A program made the position numbers and the translations under genes. From Sulfuricurvum sp. (lineage in GTDB: Bacteria; Campylobacterota; Campylobacteria; Campylobacterales; Sulfurimonadaceae): DNA of 64,000 nucleotides. The stretch is from NCBI RefSeq assembly GCF_028713855.1, contig NZ_JAQTNN010000001.1, positions 148,596-212,595 on the forward strand, written 5' to 3'. The notes beneath the pieces were generated by a model that searched no databases, was not told the DNA's origin, and saw only the letters and a list, made by a program, of their open reading frames with translations. The stretch's first letter is position 1. Each line of letters starts with the position of its first letter. Shown here piece by piece: positions 56,252 to 64,000 of the stretch.

Positions 56252-57670
56252 ATGTTGAATCGAAAAGTTTCATTATCAAAAGTTGCCGTTATGATGTCTT
56301 TGTGTGCTTTTTCGGCATTGCACGCATTGACATTGCAAGAAGGTGTTGATGAAGTACTGTCAACTCATCCGGTAGTTCAAGAGCGATTACATAACTATCG
56401 TGCAACATTGGAAGATTTACGTATGACGGAATCGCAGTATCTTCCGACACTTGATTATTCTGCAACCATGGCCCGTGAGAAGACCAAATCTCCAAGTACT
56501 TTAAATCAGAGCCGTTCATTAACGTCGTATGAGCATTCATTGCAAGTGACCCAAAATCTTTTTAACGGATTTGGGACTACCTATGAAGCCGATTACAATA
56601 AAGCCCGTATCCTGGCGGCTGCAAACCACTATATCGAAAATGCAAACGATGTGGCATATAATTTTACGAACAGTTATATCAATGTTTTGAAAGCGCGTGA
56701 TTTACTCAATATCGCAAAAGCAAACGTTCAATTCAATGAAGACATTTATACGAAGGTCAACAAACTTTACGGAGCGGGAATGACAACCCGTTCAGAAGCT
56801 GAAAAAGCGGATACGTCTCTTTCGTTAGGCAAATCCAACTATGTTGTTGCCAAAAATAATCTTGATGATGCTCTCTTTAATCTTGAACGTATATTGGGTC
56901 GTCATGTAAATGCTGATGAACTGAAAGAAAATAATTTCAGCGGTACGATTCCGGCTTCGATTGAAGATATGAAAACTTTCGCAAGAACCCATAACCCCTC
57001 AGTATTGGTAAGCGAATATAATATTAAAGCTGCGAAAGCGGAGCGTGAACGTTCATATCAAAATTATTATCCTAAAATCGATGCATTCGCCCGTCAAAGC
57101 TGGGCAAATGACATCGGCGGATTGGATGGACACGATGATCGAACCTCATTAGGGCTAACCCTAACGTATAATCTTTATCGCGGTGGTGCTGATGAATCTC
57201 AAATTCAGAAAAATTTGAGCAAAATCTATCAAGAAAATGAAAATAAGCGTGAAACGGTTCGTAAACTGGATGAACAGGGTGAACTTTCATGGTCGGCTAA
57301 AAACTATCTCGCAGAGCAGCTTGTGCACCTTAAAAGATATGAAACAACCAGTGCCAAAACGCTTGAATTGTACCAAAAAGAGTATGATTTAGGCTGCCGA
57401 ACGTTGTTGGATCTTTTGGTCGCTCAAAATGATCATGTAGCGGCACAATCGCAGATTGTTCGCGCCGAAAATGATTTGTTGTTTGCCAATTATCGTATTT
57501 TGGATGCAATGGGTTCTATGGTACAAAACGTGTTAGGTTCTAAAGCTGATCCGTATACTCAAAAAGTGGGTTTAACGGTACTGGACAGTCGTCTGGATAA
57601 TGATGATGCAGTTGAAAATCTTATTTATGCGGATCGAAAGATTGACAAATACAAACGAGATAGTGAATAA
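56252..57670 (+). CDS. TolC-family outer-membrane protein of the type I secretion system (LapE-like)
   Basis: A 472-residue outer-membrane channel. The ATG at 56252 has GAGGAG 9 nt upstream and starts the signal peptide (KVAVMMSLCAFSALHA). An earlier in-frame ATG at 56210 would precede it with polar residues. The mature part begins LTLQEGVDEVLSTHPVVQER, with duplicated OEP repeats (TQNLFNGFGTTYEADYNKA; LTYNLYRGGADESQIQKN) typical of adhesin-secreting TolC/LapE/AggA proteins. First gene of TolC-ABC-HlyD-LuxR, 60 nt before the ABC gene. Confidence 0.92.
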   Translation: MLNRKVSLSKVAVMMSLCAFSALHALTLQEGVDEVLSTHPVVQERLHNYRATLEDLRMTESQYLPTLDYSATMAREKTKSPSTLNQSRSLTSYEHSLQVTQNLFNGFGTTYEADYNKARILAAANHYIENANDVAYNFTNSYINVLKARDLLNIAKANVQFNEDIYTKVNKLYGAGMTTRSEAEKADTSLSLGKSNYVVAKNNLDDALFNLERILGRHVNADELKENNFSGTIPASIEDMKTFARTHNPSVLVSEYNIKAAKAERERSYQNYYPKIDAFARQSWANDIGGLDGHDDRTSLGLTLTYNLYRGGADESQIQKNLSKIYQENENKRETVRKLDEQGELSWSAKNYLAEQLVHLKRYETTSAKTLELYQKEYDLGCRTLLDLLVAQNDHVAAQSQIVRAENDLLFANYRILDAMGSMVQNVLGSKADPYTQKVGLTVLDSRLDNDDAVENLIYADRKIDKYKRDSE

Positions 57671-57730
57671 TACTTCCTTTATTCTGTCATAACGATAGGA
57701 TGCGGTATTTCAAGAGTAAGGCTAATGTGA

Positions 57731-59911
57731 ATGAGTGAGGAATTAGAGGAGCGGATTGCTGATCCGGAGGGAGCGGCATTCGGTGTCGATCCGTTGTTAC
57801 AATGTCTGGTATTATTTACTCAACTGTATCATAAGCCTTATACTGCCGAAGCGCTAATGGCAGGGTTGCCAACTTCACCGTGGGGTGGGGCGCTTCATCT
57901 TTACAGTCTAAAATCATCCAAAGGTCTTTTCGCCCGAGCCGCAAGTCGTGCAGGTCTCAAAAGTACCCTTGTGAGCAGAAAACTTTCGGATATTTCTCCC
58001 TTACAATTACCGATGATTTTATTGCTAAAAAATTCTCATGCATGTATTTTTGACTCTATTTCAGCCGATCGCAAAACATGTAAAATTATTCTTCCTGCTG
58101 AAGAAGCGATTGAAGAGAGTGTTCCGTTTGAGACATTGGAACAAGAGTATACCGGGTTTTCATTTTTAGTAAAAAAACCATTTGTCTACAATGAAAATGA
58201 TGCATTGACTTTAAATGTCAAATACAAACACTGGTTTTGGGACACTATTAAACTCTCTAAAAATATTTATCGTGATGTTATTTATGCTACGGTACTAATT
58301 AATCTCTTTGTTTTAGCCACTCCACTTTTTACAATGAGTGTATATGACCGTGTTATCCCGAATAATGCAACTGAAACGTTATGGGTATTTGCCATCGGCG
58401 TATTAGTCATTTATGTTTTGGATACCTTTCTCAAATTTACACGTGCAATGCTCTTGGAGAGTGCGGGTAAAAAAAGCGATATTATCATGTCATCGATCAT
58501 TTTTGAAAAAGTACTTGATCTAAAAATGGCATCACATCCAAAATCAGTGGGATCGTTTGCTAGCAATTTAAAAGATTTTGATTCTATCCGTTCATTTTTG
58601 ACCAATGCGACATTGACAGCGTTGGTTGATTTTCCATTTGCGATTCTTTTTTTATTGGTAATCGGATACATCGGCGGATGGATGGTTGTCGTTCCTCTCA
58701 TTATGATTGTATTAATCATTGCGTATGCCCTTTTTATTCGCGTCCCATTACGAGAAAGCATTGAAGAAAGTCATAAAGCATCAGCCGCTAAAAACTCTAT
58801 TCTTATCGAAGCATTACAAAATATTGAGACGCTTAAAACATTAGGTGCTACAGGACAAGTACAGTGGTCATGGGAAGAGGCTACGGGGGAAATTGCCCAA
58901 AAAAGTTTGAAATCCCGACTCATGTCTACGTCGATTTCAACGGTCACCGGATTCTTAACACAACTCACTACCGTTTTACTGGTTATACTCGGCGTATATT
59001 TGATCGGTGAACACGAGCTTACTATGGGTGGATTGATCGGTATTATTATTATTGCCGGACGAGCTGTGGCTCCGATGGGGCAGGTTGCTGCATTGATTGC
59101 AAATTATTCCGATGCTAAATCAGCGTATGATGTCCTTGAAGAGATTATTTCACAGCCATCGGAACGTCCACATGGAAAAAAATTTATTAATCGTCCGACC
59201 CTTATGGGAGAGATTGAATTTAAGAATGTGAACTTCGCCTACGATGAATCTGATCATAAGGCGTTGGATAGTGTATCCTTTACCATCAAGCCGGGTGAAA
59301 AAGTGGCTATTATCGGACGTATCGGTTCCGGCAAAAGTACGATATCCAAACTGTTGTTGAACCTTTATGAACCTACGGGCGGATCGATCTTACTTGATGG
59401 TATCGATATCAAACAAATTGATCCGGCTGATTTACGTAAGAATATCTCCTATGTGGCTCAGGATATCATGCTTTTTAAAGGAAATGCAAAAGATAACATT
59501 GCGTATCGTTCTACCCGTGTAAGTGATGAACAGATGATTCGAGCATCCGTTATCTCAGGTGCCGATGAATTTATTCGTAAACATCCTAAAGGGTATGAAA
59601 TGCCTATAGGTGAGCGAGGGATGGGGCTTTCAGGCGGTCAACGCCAAAGTATCGGTATCGCACGTGCTTTGTTGTTTGAAGCGCCTATAGTTATTATGGA
59701 TGAACCCACCAATGCAATGGATCAGTTAAGTGAAAATCGTCTGATGGGTAATCTAAAAACGTATTTACAAGATAAAACAGTCATTATGATTACGCAAAAA
59801 AATACGATTCTTCCGTTGGTAGATCGTATAATTGTGATGAATGAAGGGAAGATTTACCTGGATGGTCCGAGAGATCATGTACTAGCAAAACTTTCAGGGG
59901 GTACAGCATGA
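57731..59911 (+). CDS. Type I secretion ABC transporter with degenerate C39-like domain (LapB-like)
   Basis: A 726-residue transporter. Residues 1-150 are a peptidase-like C39 domain (DPLLQCLVLFTQLYHKPYTAEAL) without the usual catalytic His-Asp context, as in adhesin exporters that recognise rather than cleave the cargo. A six-helix membrane domain (about 185-445) follows, then the ATPase: Walker A GRIGSGKSTISK, signature LSGGQRQSIGIARAL, Walker B IVIMDEPTNAMD. It powers export of the large adhesin encoded downstream. The stop overlaps the HlyD start by four bases. Confidence 0.94.
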   Translation: MSEELEERIADPEGAAFGVDPLLQCLVLFTQLYHKPYTAEALMAGLPTSPWGGALHLYSLKSSKGLFARAASRAGLKSTLVSRKLSDISPLQLPMILLLKNSHACIFDSISADRKTCKIILPAEEAIEESVPFETLEQEYTGFSFLVKKPFVYNENDALTLNVKYKHWFWDTIKLSKNIYRDVIYATVLINLFVLATPLFTMSVYDRVIPNNATETLWVFAIGVLVIYVLDTFLKFTRAMLLESAGKKSDIIMSSIIFEKVLDLKMASHPKSVGSFASNLKDFDSIRSFLTNATLTALVDFPFAILFLLVIGYIGGWMVVVPLIMIVLIIAYALFIRVPLRESIEESHKASAAKNSILIEALQNIETLKTLGATGQVQWSWEEATGEIAQKSLKSRLMSTSISTVTGFLTQLTTVLLVILGVYLIGEHELTMGGLIGIIIIAGRAVAPMGQVAALIANYSDAKSAYDVLEEIISQPSERPHGKKFINRPTLMGEIEFKNVNFAYDESDHKALDSVSFTIKPGEKVAIIGRIGSGKSTISKLLLNLYEPTGGSILLDGIDIKQIDPADLRKNISYVAQDIMLFKGNAKDNIAYRSTRVSDEQMIRASVISGADEFIRKHPKGYEMPIGERGMGLSGGQRQSIGIARALLFEAPIVIMDEPTNAMDQLSENRLMGNLKTYLQDKTVIMITQKNTILPLVDRIIVMNEGKIYLDGPRDHVLAKLSGGTA

Positions 59912-61245
59912 GGGTAAAGAAACGCTTTTCTTTTAATGCCAATGATTATCAATTCATGCGCAGTCTTTCAGCCGCTGTGTTGGAAGACACCCCATCACGT
60001 CTTCGTTCCGTCCTCCTTTTTTGGATCGTTGCAGTAGTATTTTTTCTTTTATGGGCCGGGCTATCGCCAATTGATGAGATTGTTAGAGGAGATGGAAAGG
60101 TTATTCCCGGTGGGGAAAATCAAATGATTCAGCATCTTGAGGGTGGAATGCTTAGCGCCATATTGGTTAAAGAAGGACAGAGAGTCAAAGCAGATGATAT
60201 CCTTTTACGCGTTGATAATCTAAAGTCTTCTTCAACGTATGAGAGCTCTCAATACAAATCAGCAGAGCTAAGAGCAAGGCTTGTTCGCCTTCGAGCAGAA
60301 GCACACGGAGGTGCTTTTTCACCTACGGCAGATGATATGGCAAAAATTCCGATGCAGATTATGCAAGAGCGAAGCTTGTACATCTCTAACCTGGAACGGC
60401 TTAAATCTCAAATATCAGGGCTTAATGATCAGTTCGCTCAAAAACAAAATGAAAAACTTGAAGCTCAGGGGCGTATAGCAGAACAAAAACATGCTCTCTC
60501 CTTTATTAAGGAAGAGGTAGCAATCTCTGAGCCGATGGTAGCTCAAGGGATTAAGCCTCGTGTTGAATTTTTAAAACTGCAGCGAGAACTTAGCGACGTA
60601 AGTGAAAAATACAACGCATTGGTCGCTTCCATCCCACGACTCAATGCGGCAATGAATGAAATCAGCAGTAAAATCAGAGAAACGCGGTCTGAATATACTA
60701 CGAAAGCACAATTGGATCTTAATGAAGCTGAAACCGAGTACAAACGTGTCGGTGCGGAGAGCTCAGAATTAGCTGATCAGGTAACCCGTACGGTCATCAA
60801 ATCACCGATTAACGGTATTGTCCAAAAACTTTATGTTAATACGGTCGGCGGGGTTATTAAACCGGGAGACAATTTGATCGAAATCGTTCCAACCGAGGGA
60901 GGATTGTTAGCAGAAGCCAAAGTCAAGCCGGCCGATATCGCCTTTATTTACCCAGGTCAGGATGCGATTGTCAAAGTAACGGCATACGACTTTTCCCTTT
61001 ATGGATCATTGCATGGAAAAGTCGTTACGATCAGTCCCGATACGGTGACGGATAAAAATGACAATGTCTATTATGTCGTAAAAATCCAAACCGATAAAAA
61101 ATACCTTGGAACAAAAGAAAAACCGCTAAAAATTATTCCGGGAATGATGATCAATGTTGATATTATCACGGGGCAAAAGACCATTTTACAGTACATTTTA
61201 AAACCGATTTTAAAAGCTAGACAGTATACCTTTACGGAGCGATAA
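59908..61245 (+). CDS. HlyD-family periplasmic adaptor of type I secretion (LapC-like)
   Basis: A 445-residue membrane-fusion protein. One N-terminal helix (LLFWIVAVVFFLLWAGLSPI) is followed by the HlyD start motif VRGDGKVIPGGENQMIQHLEGGMLSAILVKEGQRVKADDIL. A long coiled coil runs over residues about 150-280. The second lipoyl half (VIKSPINGIVQKLYVNTVGGVIKPGDNLIEIVP) and a beta-barrel close it. It joins the ABC protein to the TolC-like channel. The LuxR-type gene begins at the very next base. Confidence 0.94.
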   Translation: MRVKKRFSFNANDYQFMRSLSAAVLEDTPSRLRSVLLFWIVAVVFFLLWAGLSPIDEIVRGDGKVIPGGENQMIQHLEGGMLSAILVKEGQRVKADDILLRVDNLKSSSTYESSQYKSAELRARLVRLRAEAHGGAFSPTADDMAKIPMQIMQERSLYISNLERLKSQISGLNDQFAQKQNEKLEAQGRIAEQKHALSFIKEEVAISEPMVAQGIKPRVEFLKLQRELSDVSEKYNALVASIPRLNAAMNEISSKIRETRSEYTTKAQLDLNEAETEYKRVGAESSELADQVTRTVIKSPINGIVQKLYVNTVGGVIKPGDNLIEIVPTEGGLLAEAKVKPADIAFIYPGQDAIVKVTAYDFSLYGSLHGKVVTISPDTVTDKNDNVYYVVKIQTDKKYLGTKEKPLKIIPGMMINVDIITGQKTILQYILKPILKARQYTFTER

Positions 61246-61836
61246 ATGAAATTGTATTTAGTATCGAACGACATTACTTTAAGAGCGAGATGGATGGGAA
61301 TTCTGAGTGGTTTGCATCCTACCACTTTTTCTGAATGTTCGTTCGATATTAAACCTCCTTCTATCGTGATGATATTGGACAGTGTCTTAGCCAATATTTC
61401 GGAAGAATATCTTAAGAATTTGTTTGAAAATCGGGTAATGATTCTTTCTGTGACTCCCAATTTTGCAGAGGCGCAGAAATTTTTGGCTTTGGGGGCAATG
61501 GGTTATGGGAATGCTATGATGCATGAATCACATTTGTATTCAGTGTACCAAGCTTTGGAAGAGGGAAAAATTTGGCTTCATCCTGATTTTATTACTTTGA
61601 TGATCACGCAGATCCACGATCATAATCAGCATAAAGAAAAATCATTGGAAATACTGGATTCTCTGAGCAAGCGAGAACGTGAAGTAGCTTTATTACTCGG
61701 TGAAGGTGCAACGCATCAGGAGATATCTGATGCATTGGATATTACCGTACGAACAGTCAAAGCTCATGCAACCGCAATTTATCAAAAACTCGATGTTAAA
61801 GATCGTCTAGCCCTTTCTCTTCTTCTGCACGCATAA
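61246..61836 (+). CDS. LuxR-type DNA-binding regulator with atypical receiver
   Basis: A 196-residue protein. The C-terminal ~65 residues are a LuxR/NarL helix-turn-helix (LSKREREVALLLGEGATHQEISDALDITVRTVKAH). The N-terminal ~120 residues look like a receiver: acidic pair N8/D9, candidate phospho-acceptor D45 (VMILDSVLAN). The usual Lys near the end of strand 5 is missing (GYGNAMMHES), so phosphorylation is doubtful. It directly follows the HlyD gene without a gap and lies just before the adhesin gene, so it probably controls secretion and adhesin expression. Related regulators occur in LapA/CsgD-type biofilm loci. Confidence 0.85.
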   Translation: MKLYLVSNDITLRARWMGILSGLHPTTFSECSFDIKPPSIVMILDSVLANISEEYLKNLFENRVMILSVTPNFAEAQKFLALGAMGYGNAMMHESHLYSVYQALEEGKIWLHPDFITLMITQIHDHNQHKEKSLEILDSLSKREREVALLLGEGATHQEISDALDITVRTVKAHATAIYQKLDVKDRLALSLLLHA

Positions 61837-61837
61837 A

Positions 61838-61852
61838 TTAGTACCTTAGTAC
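61838..61852 (+). repeat. Tandem TTAGTAC repeat upstream of the adhesin gene
   Basis: TTAGTAC at 61838-61844 and again at 61846-61852, directly after the LuxR gene stop. It shares the ATTAGTA core with the repeats at 56059-56087 before the secretion operon. Just after it, ACAAT-AGC-ATTGT followed by TTTTT (61851-61865) could act as a weak terminator. Confidence 0.4.
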
Positions 61853-61877
61853 AATAGCATTGTTTTTCCTCCTGCGC

Positions 61878-61883
61878 TACAAT
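61878..61883 (+). promoter_or_regulatory. Possible -10 element of the adhesin gene
   Basis: TACAAT 36 nt upstream of the adhesin ATG, followed by an AGAGGT ribosome-binding site at 61907-61912. The -35 region is weak, leaving room for activator dependence. Confidence 0.4.
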
Positions 61884-61919
61884 TGAAAATATAAAAATTT
61901 CTCATCAGAGGTAATCATT

Positions 61920-64000
61920 ATGGCACGCGTAATTGGATATGTAAAATCGTTTGAGCACGGTACTTTTTTCGTAAAAGATGCAAAAGGGCATAGTCATCAG
62001 TTAAAAAGCGGTGAAGCTATTCATGAAGGCGAACTTGTTTACGGTGCAAAAAGTAATCCAAACAATGCAAAAATCATTATCGATGTAACGCTTCAGGGTG
62101 CAGGCGATTTAGTAATTGCCGGTACTGGTGCCCTTAATTTTGATACCTCGTTGCTAAAAGGTATTTTTGTCCACGATGATGCCGTAGTGTATATCAACTC
62201 GATTAAGGATGCATTGGCATTAAATGGAAATACAGCTCCTGATAGTGAAACAGATAAAAAGCATATCGATGTTACACCGGGGGAAGAAGATAGTAAAGAG
62301 GATGAAACGGCAGCCGGTAATGTTGTAACGGATACCGAGCATACGACTGATACGTTTGCTGTTCGTGACGGTTCGACACAAGATGTCAGTACATCAGTCA
62401 GCGGTACTGGTACAGGAAGCACGGGTTCTACTAGTTCCATCCAATCGACTGTGGTCACTTTCGTACCGCTTATTACCGTCATGGTACCACTAAGTACAAA
62501 TGATAAGACCCCTACGATTATTGGTGCATCTAATCTAATTGGGGCAATTGTAACGTTGGTAGTTACTGATAGTGAAGGAAATGAACAAATCCTTTATACG
62601 GTTGTTCAACCAAACGGCACTTATAGTATCGATGTTCCTCAAGATTTAGCAGTAGGTGAATATTCCGTTAACGCCAGTGTTAGTGATGCGGCAGGCAATA
62701 GTGTACATGACAGTGATCAGGGTACTATTAACCTCTTTGCACCTAGTATTTCACTTGATAATTTACCGGACGTAACAAATGACAACACGCCAACTATCTC
62801 AGGAACAAGTGATCAGATTGGTGGGACAGTAACGCTGATTGTGACTTCTCCTGGCGGTGGGCTACAAGTTTTACATGCGCTCGTTCAGAATGATGGCACC
62901 TTTAGTACCGAGGTTCCGTCTTCATTACTGGATGGTACTTTTACCGTTGAAGCCCGAGTATACAGTTCGGATGGAATCTTAGGGGAAGATATTGAAAATG
63001 CTCAAATCGATACATACGTTGATGTGCAGGTTTGGGCACCTGATAACAGCAATGACAATCAACCGACGATTTATGGAACCAGTGATGAAATTGGTGCAAC
63101 CGTATTCCTTAAAGTAACCGATTCAAATGGACATGTGCAAGAAGTGACAGCTGTAGTTAATGAAAATAAAACATACAGTGTTGAAGTTACAGAAGCGTTG
63201 GCAGATGGAGCATATACTGTTGAAGCCAGAGTACAAGATGCTGTTGGAAATGTAGCGAATGCCACTGATAATGGTAGTATAGATACCGTTGTCCCTACTC
63301 TCACTGTAGACGTAGCAGAGAATACTACGGACACTACGCCGACAATCACGGGAACAAGTGATGAAATCGGAGCCACAGTAACTTTGGTCGTTACTGATAG
63401 TGCAGGAAATGAACAAATTTTATATACGGAAATCCAGGCAGACGGCACTTATAGCATCGATGTCCCTGAAGCATTGGCAGAAGGTTCTTTTATAGTCAAT
63501 GCGAGTATCTCAGATCCTTCTAATAATGAAGTTACTGCAAATGATATTGGAACTGTAAATATTGATTACGCACCGACGGTCGTCGTAACCATCAACGCTA
63601 CCCCGGTAGAAAACACCGCGGCAGCGGGCGACGTGATCGCGACCAGCGCAGGATCGGATGCGGACGGAGATACCCTCGTTTACAGCCTCACCACCAATGT
63701 GGGTAACGTCTATGCGATCGATCCGGCAACCGGAGCGGTGAGCTTGACCCAAGCGGGAGCCGACCTGATCAACGGCGGCGGTAACTTGCCAAGCGTCAAC
63801 GTGACGGTCACCGATCCTTCCAATGCGACCGGAACCGACAGTGAAGCCGTACCGGCAACCACCCAAGCAAACGACGCACCGACGGTCGTCGTAACCATCA
63901 ACGCTACCCCGGTAGAAAACACCGCGGCAGCGGGCGACGTGATCGCGACCAGCGCAGGATCGGATGCGGACGGAGATACCCTCGTTTACAGCCTCACCAC
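61920..64000 (+). CDS. LapA-like giant repeat adhesin, N-terminal part (runs off the window)
   Basis: An open frame of 693 codons with no stop before the window ends. Residues 1-~95 (ARVIGYVKSFEHGTFFVKD, EGELVYGAKSN, VTLQGAGDLVIAG) fit the retention module of type I secreted biofilm adhesins. Residues 130-133 are TAAG, the LapG protease site, in an acidic linker. A Ser/Thr/Gly-rich linker leads to four Ig-like repeats (starting at bases 62496, 62775, 63048, 63324; TPTIxGTSDEIGATVTL pattern). From 63570 a different 102-residue cadherin-like repeat starts (APTVVVTINATPVENTAA). Such proteins hang from the outer membrane through the TolC pore until cleaved. The secretion machinery is encoded just upstream. 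Confidence 0.88.
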   Translation, partial: MARVIGYVKSFEHGTFFVKDAKGHSHQLKSGEAIHEGELVYGAKSNPNNAKIIIDVTLQGAGDLVIAGTGALNFDTSLLKGIFVHDDAVVYINSIKDALALNGNTAPDSETDKKHIDVTPGEEDSKEDETAAGNVVTDTEHTTDTFAVRDGSTQDVSTSVSGTGTGSTGSTSSIQSTVVTFVPLITVMVPLSTNDKTPTIIGASNLIGAIVTLVVTDSEGNEQILYTVVQPNGTYSIDVPQDLAVGEYSVNASVSDAAGNSVHDSDQGTINLFAPSISLDNLPDVTNDNTPTISGTSDQIGGTVTLIVTSPGGGLQVLHALVQNDGTFSTEVPSSLLDGTFTVEARVYSSDGILGEDIENAQIDTYVDVQVWAPDNSNDNQPTIYGTSDEIGATVFLKVTDSNGHVQEVTAVVNENKTYSVEVTEALADGAYTVEARVQDAVGNVANATDNGSIDTVVPTLTVDVAENTTDTTPTITGTSDEIGATVTLVVTDSAGNEQILYTEIQADGTYSIDVPEALAEGSFIVNASISDPSNNEVTANDIGTVNIDYAPTVVVTINATPVENTAAAGDVIATSAGSDADGDTLVYSLTTNVGNVYAIDPATGAVSLTQAGADLINGGGNLPSVNVTVTDPSNATGTDSEAVPATTQANDAPTVVVTINATPVENTAAAGDVIATSAGSDADGDTLVYSLT
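63570..64000 (+). repeat. 306-bp tandem repeat inside the adhesin gene
   Basis: A unit from 63570 to 63875 (102 codons) is followed by a second unit from 63876. All 125 bases of the second unit inside the window match the first exactly. The repeat DNA is much richer in G and C, with codons such as GCG, GGC, ACC and ATC, than the Ig-like repeats just before it. More copies likely follow. Confidence 0.9.

Noticed and set aside
62093..63922. Minus-strand open frames across the adhesin gene
   Set aside because: They mirror the Thr/Ser/Val-rich repeat codons of the plus-strand frame, have no ribosome-binding sites and resemble no family.
1..64000. tRNA, rRNA, CRISPR array or transposase
   Set aside because: I looked through all intergenic gaps and found none; the gaps are mostly under 200 nt and the reading frames include no transposase or Cas protein.

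Overview
The window looks like chromosomal DNA of a free-living member of the Campylobacterota (Epsilonproteobacteria), most likely a Sulfuricurvum- or Sulfurimonas-like organism. I base this on a FlgS-type flagellar kinase, a MutS7-type MutS with a C-terminal HNH domain, a MurF with a membrane-spanning N-terminus, a FabL-like reductase, weak -35 but clear TATAAT -10 promoters, and a gene order (flgS, murF, ddl, ruvA, DUF342, murJ, cysS, msbA, pyrD, M16 protease, dapA, SDR) that I recall, without being able to check, as close to the Cj0793-Cj0807 region of Campylobacter jejuni. Genes are dense, with many ATGA, TAATG or TGATG overlaps. I saw no tRNA, rRNA, CRISPR array or insertion sequence.

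Layout. 1-3.2 kb: the 3' part of kdpD, kdpE and an AT-rich PsiE-like membrane protein. 3.3-7.1 kb: mutS7-HNH followed by a HEPN/MNT toxin-antitoxin pair with its own promoter. 7.1-11.3 kb (minus): a cytosolic double-Cache CheW protein and SelO. 11.3-18.6 kb (minus): a TolC, adaptor, RND efflux operon whose RND pump is split into two overlapping genes, ending in a DUF342 gene. 18.8-20.8 kb: efp, a DJ-1 family gene and a DUF1566-like secreted protein. 20.8-24.4 kb (minus): two chemoreceptors, one with a soluble FIST sensor. 24.6-30.6 kb: malic enzyme, a YjdF-type membrane protein, a YaiI/YqxD protein and dnaE. 30.6-33.1 kb: an accessory island with a HEPN protein, RhuM, a short remnant ORF and DinD. 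33.1-35.3 kb: M18 aminopeptidase and flgS, translationally coupled to dinD. 35.3-39.9 kb (minus): a Cache-GGDEF-EAL protein, a YggS-type PLP protein, rseP and pgsA. 40.0-44.1 kb (minus): FabL-like reductase, dapA, M16 protease, pyrD. 44.1-49.8 kb (minus): heptosyltransferase-like GT9, msbA, cysS, murJ. 49.9-56.1 kb (plus): a second DUF342 protein, ruvA, ddl, an alpha/beta hydrolase, murF and a HIT protein. 56.2-64 kb (plus): a type I secretion system (TolC, ABC, HlyD), a LuxR-type regulator and the 5' end of a giant LapA-like repeat adhesin that runs off the window.

Functionally the core genes serve cell-envelope synthesis (MsbA, GT9, MurJ, MurF, Ddl, DapA, PgsA, FabL-like), translation (CysS, EF-P) and replication/repair (DnaE, MutS7, RuvA). 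Signalling genes (FlgS, two MCPs, a Cache-CheW, a Cache-GGDEF-EAL) suggest a motile cell that makes a swim-or-attach decision, with the LapA-like adhesin at the right edge as the attachment factor.

The best candidates for something little described are the HEPN-RhuM-remnant-DinD island between dnaE and the aminopeptidase gene, the adhesin locus (TAAG LapG-type cleavage site, perfect 306-bp repeats of sharply different composition, dedicated LuxR regulator and a shared ATTAGTA element upstream of both transcription units), the MutS7-HNH plus HEPN/MNT neighbourhood, and the membrane-free double-Cache CheW protein.
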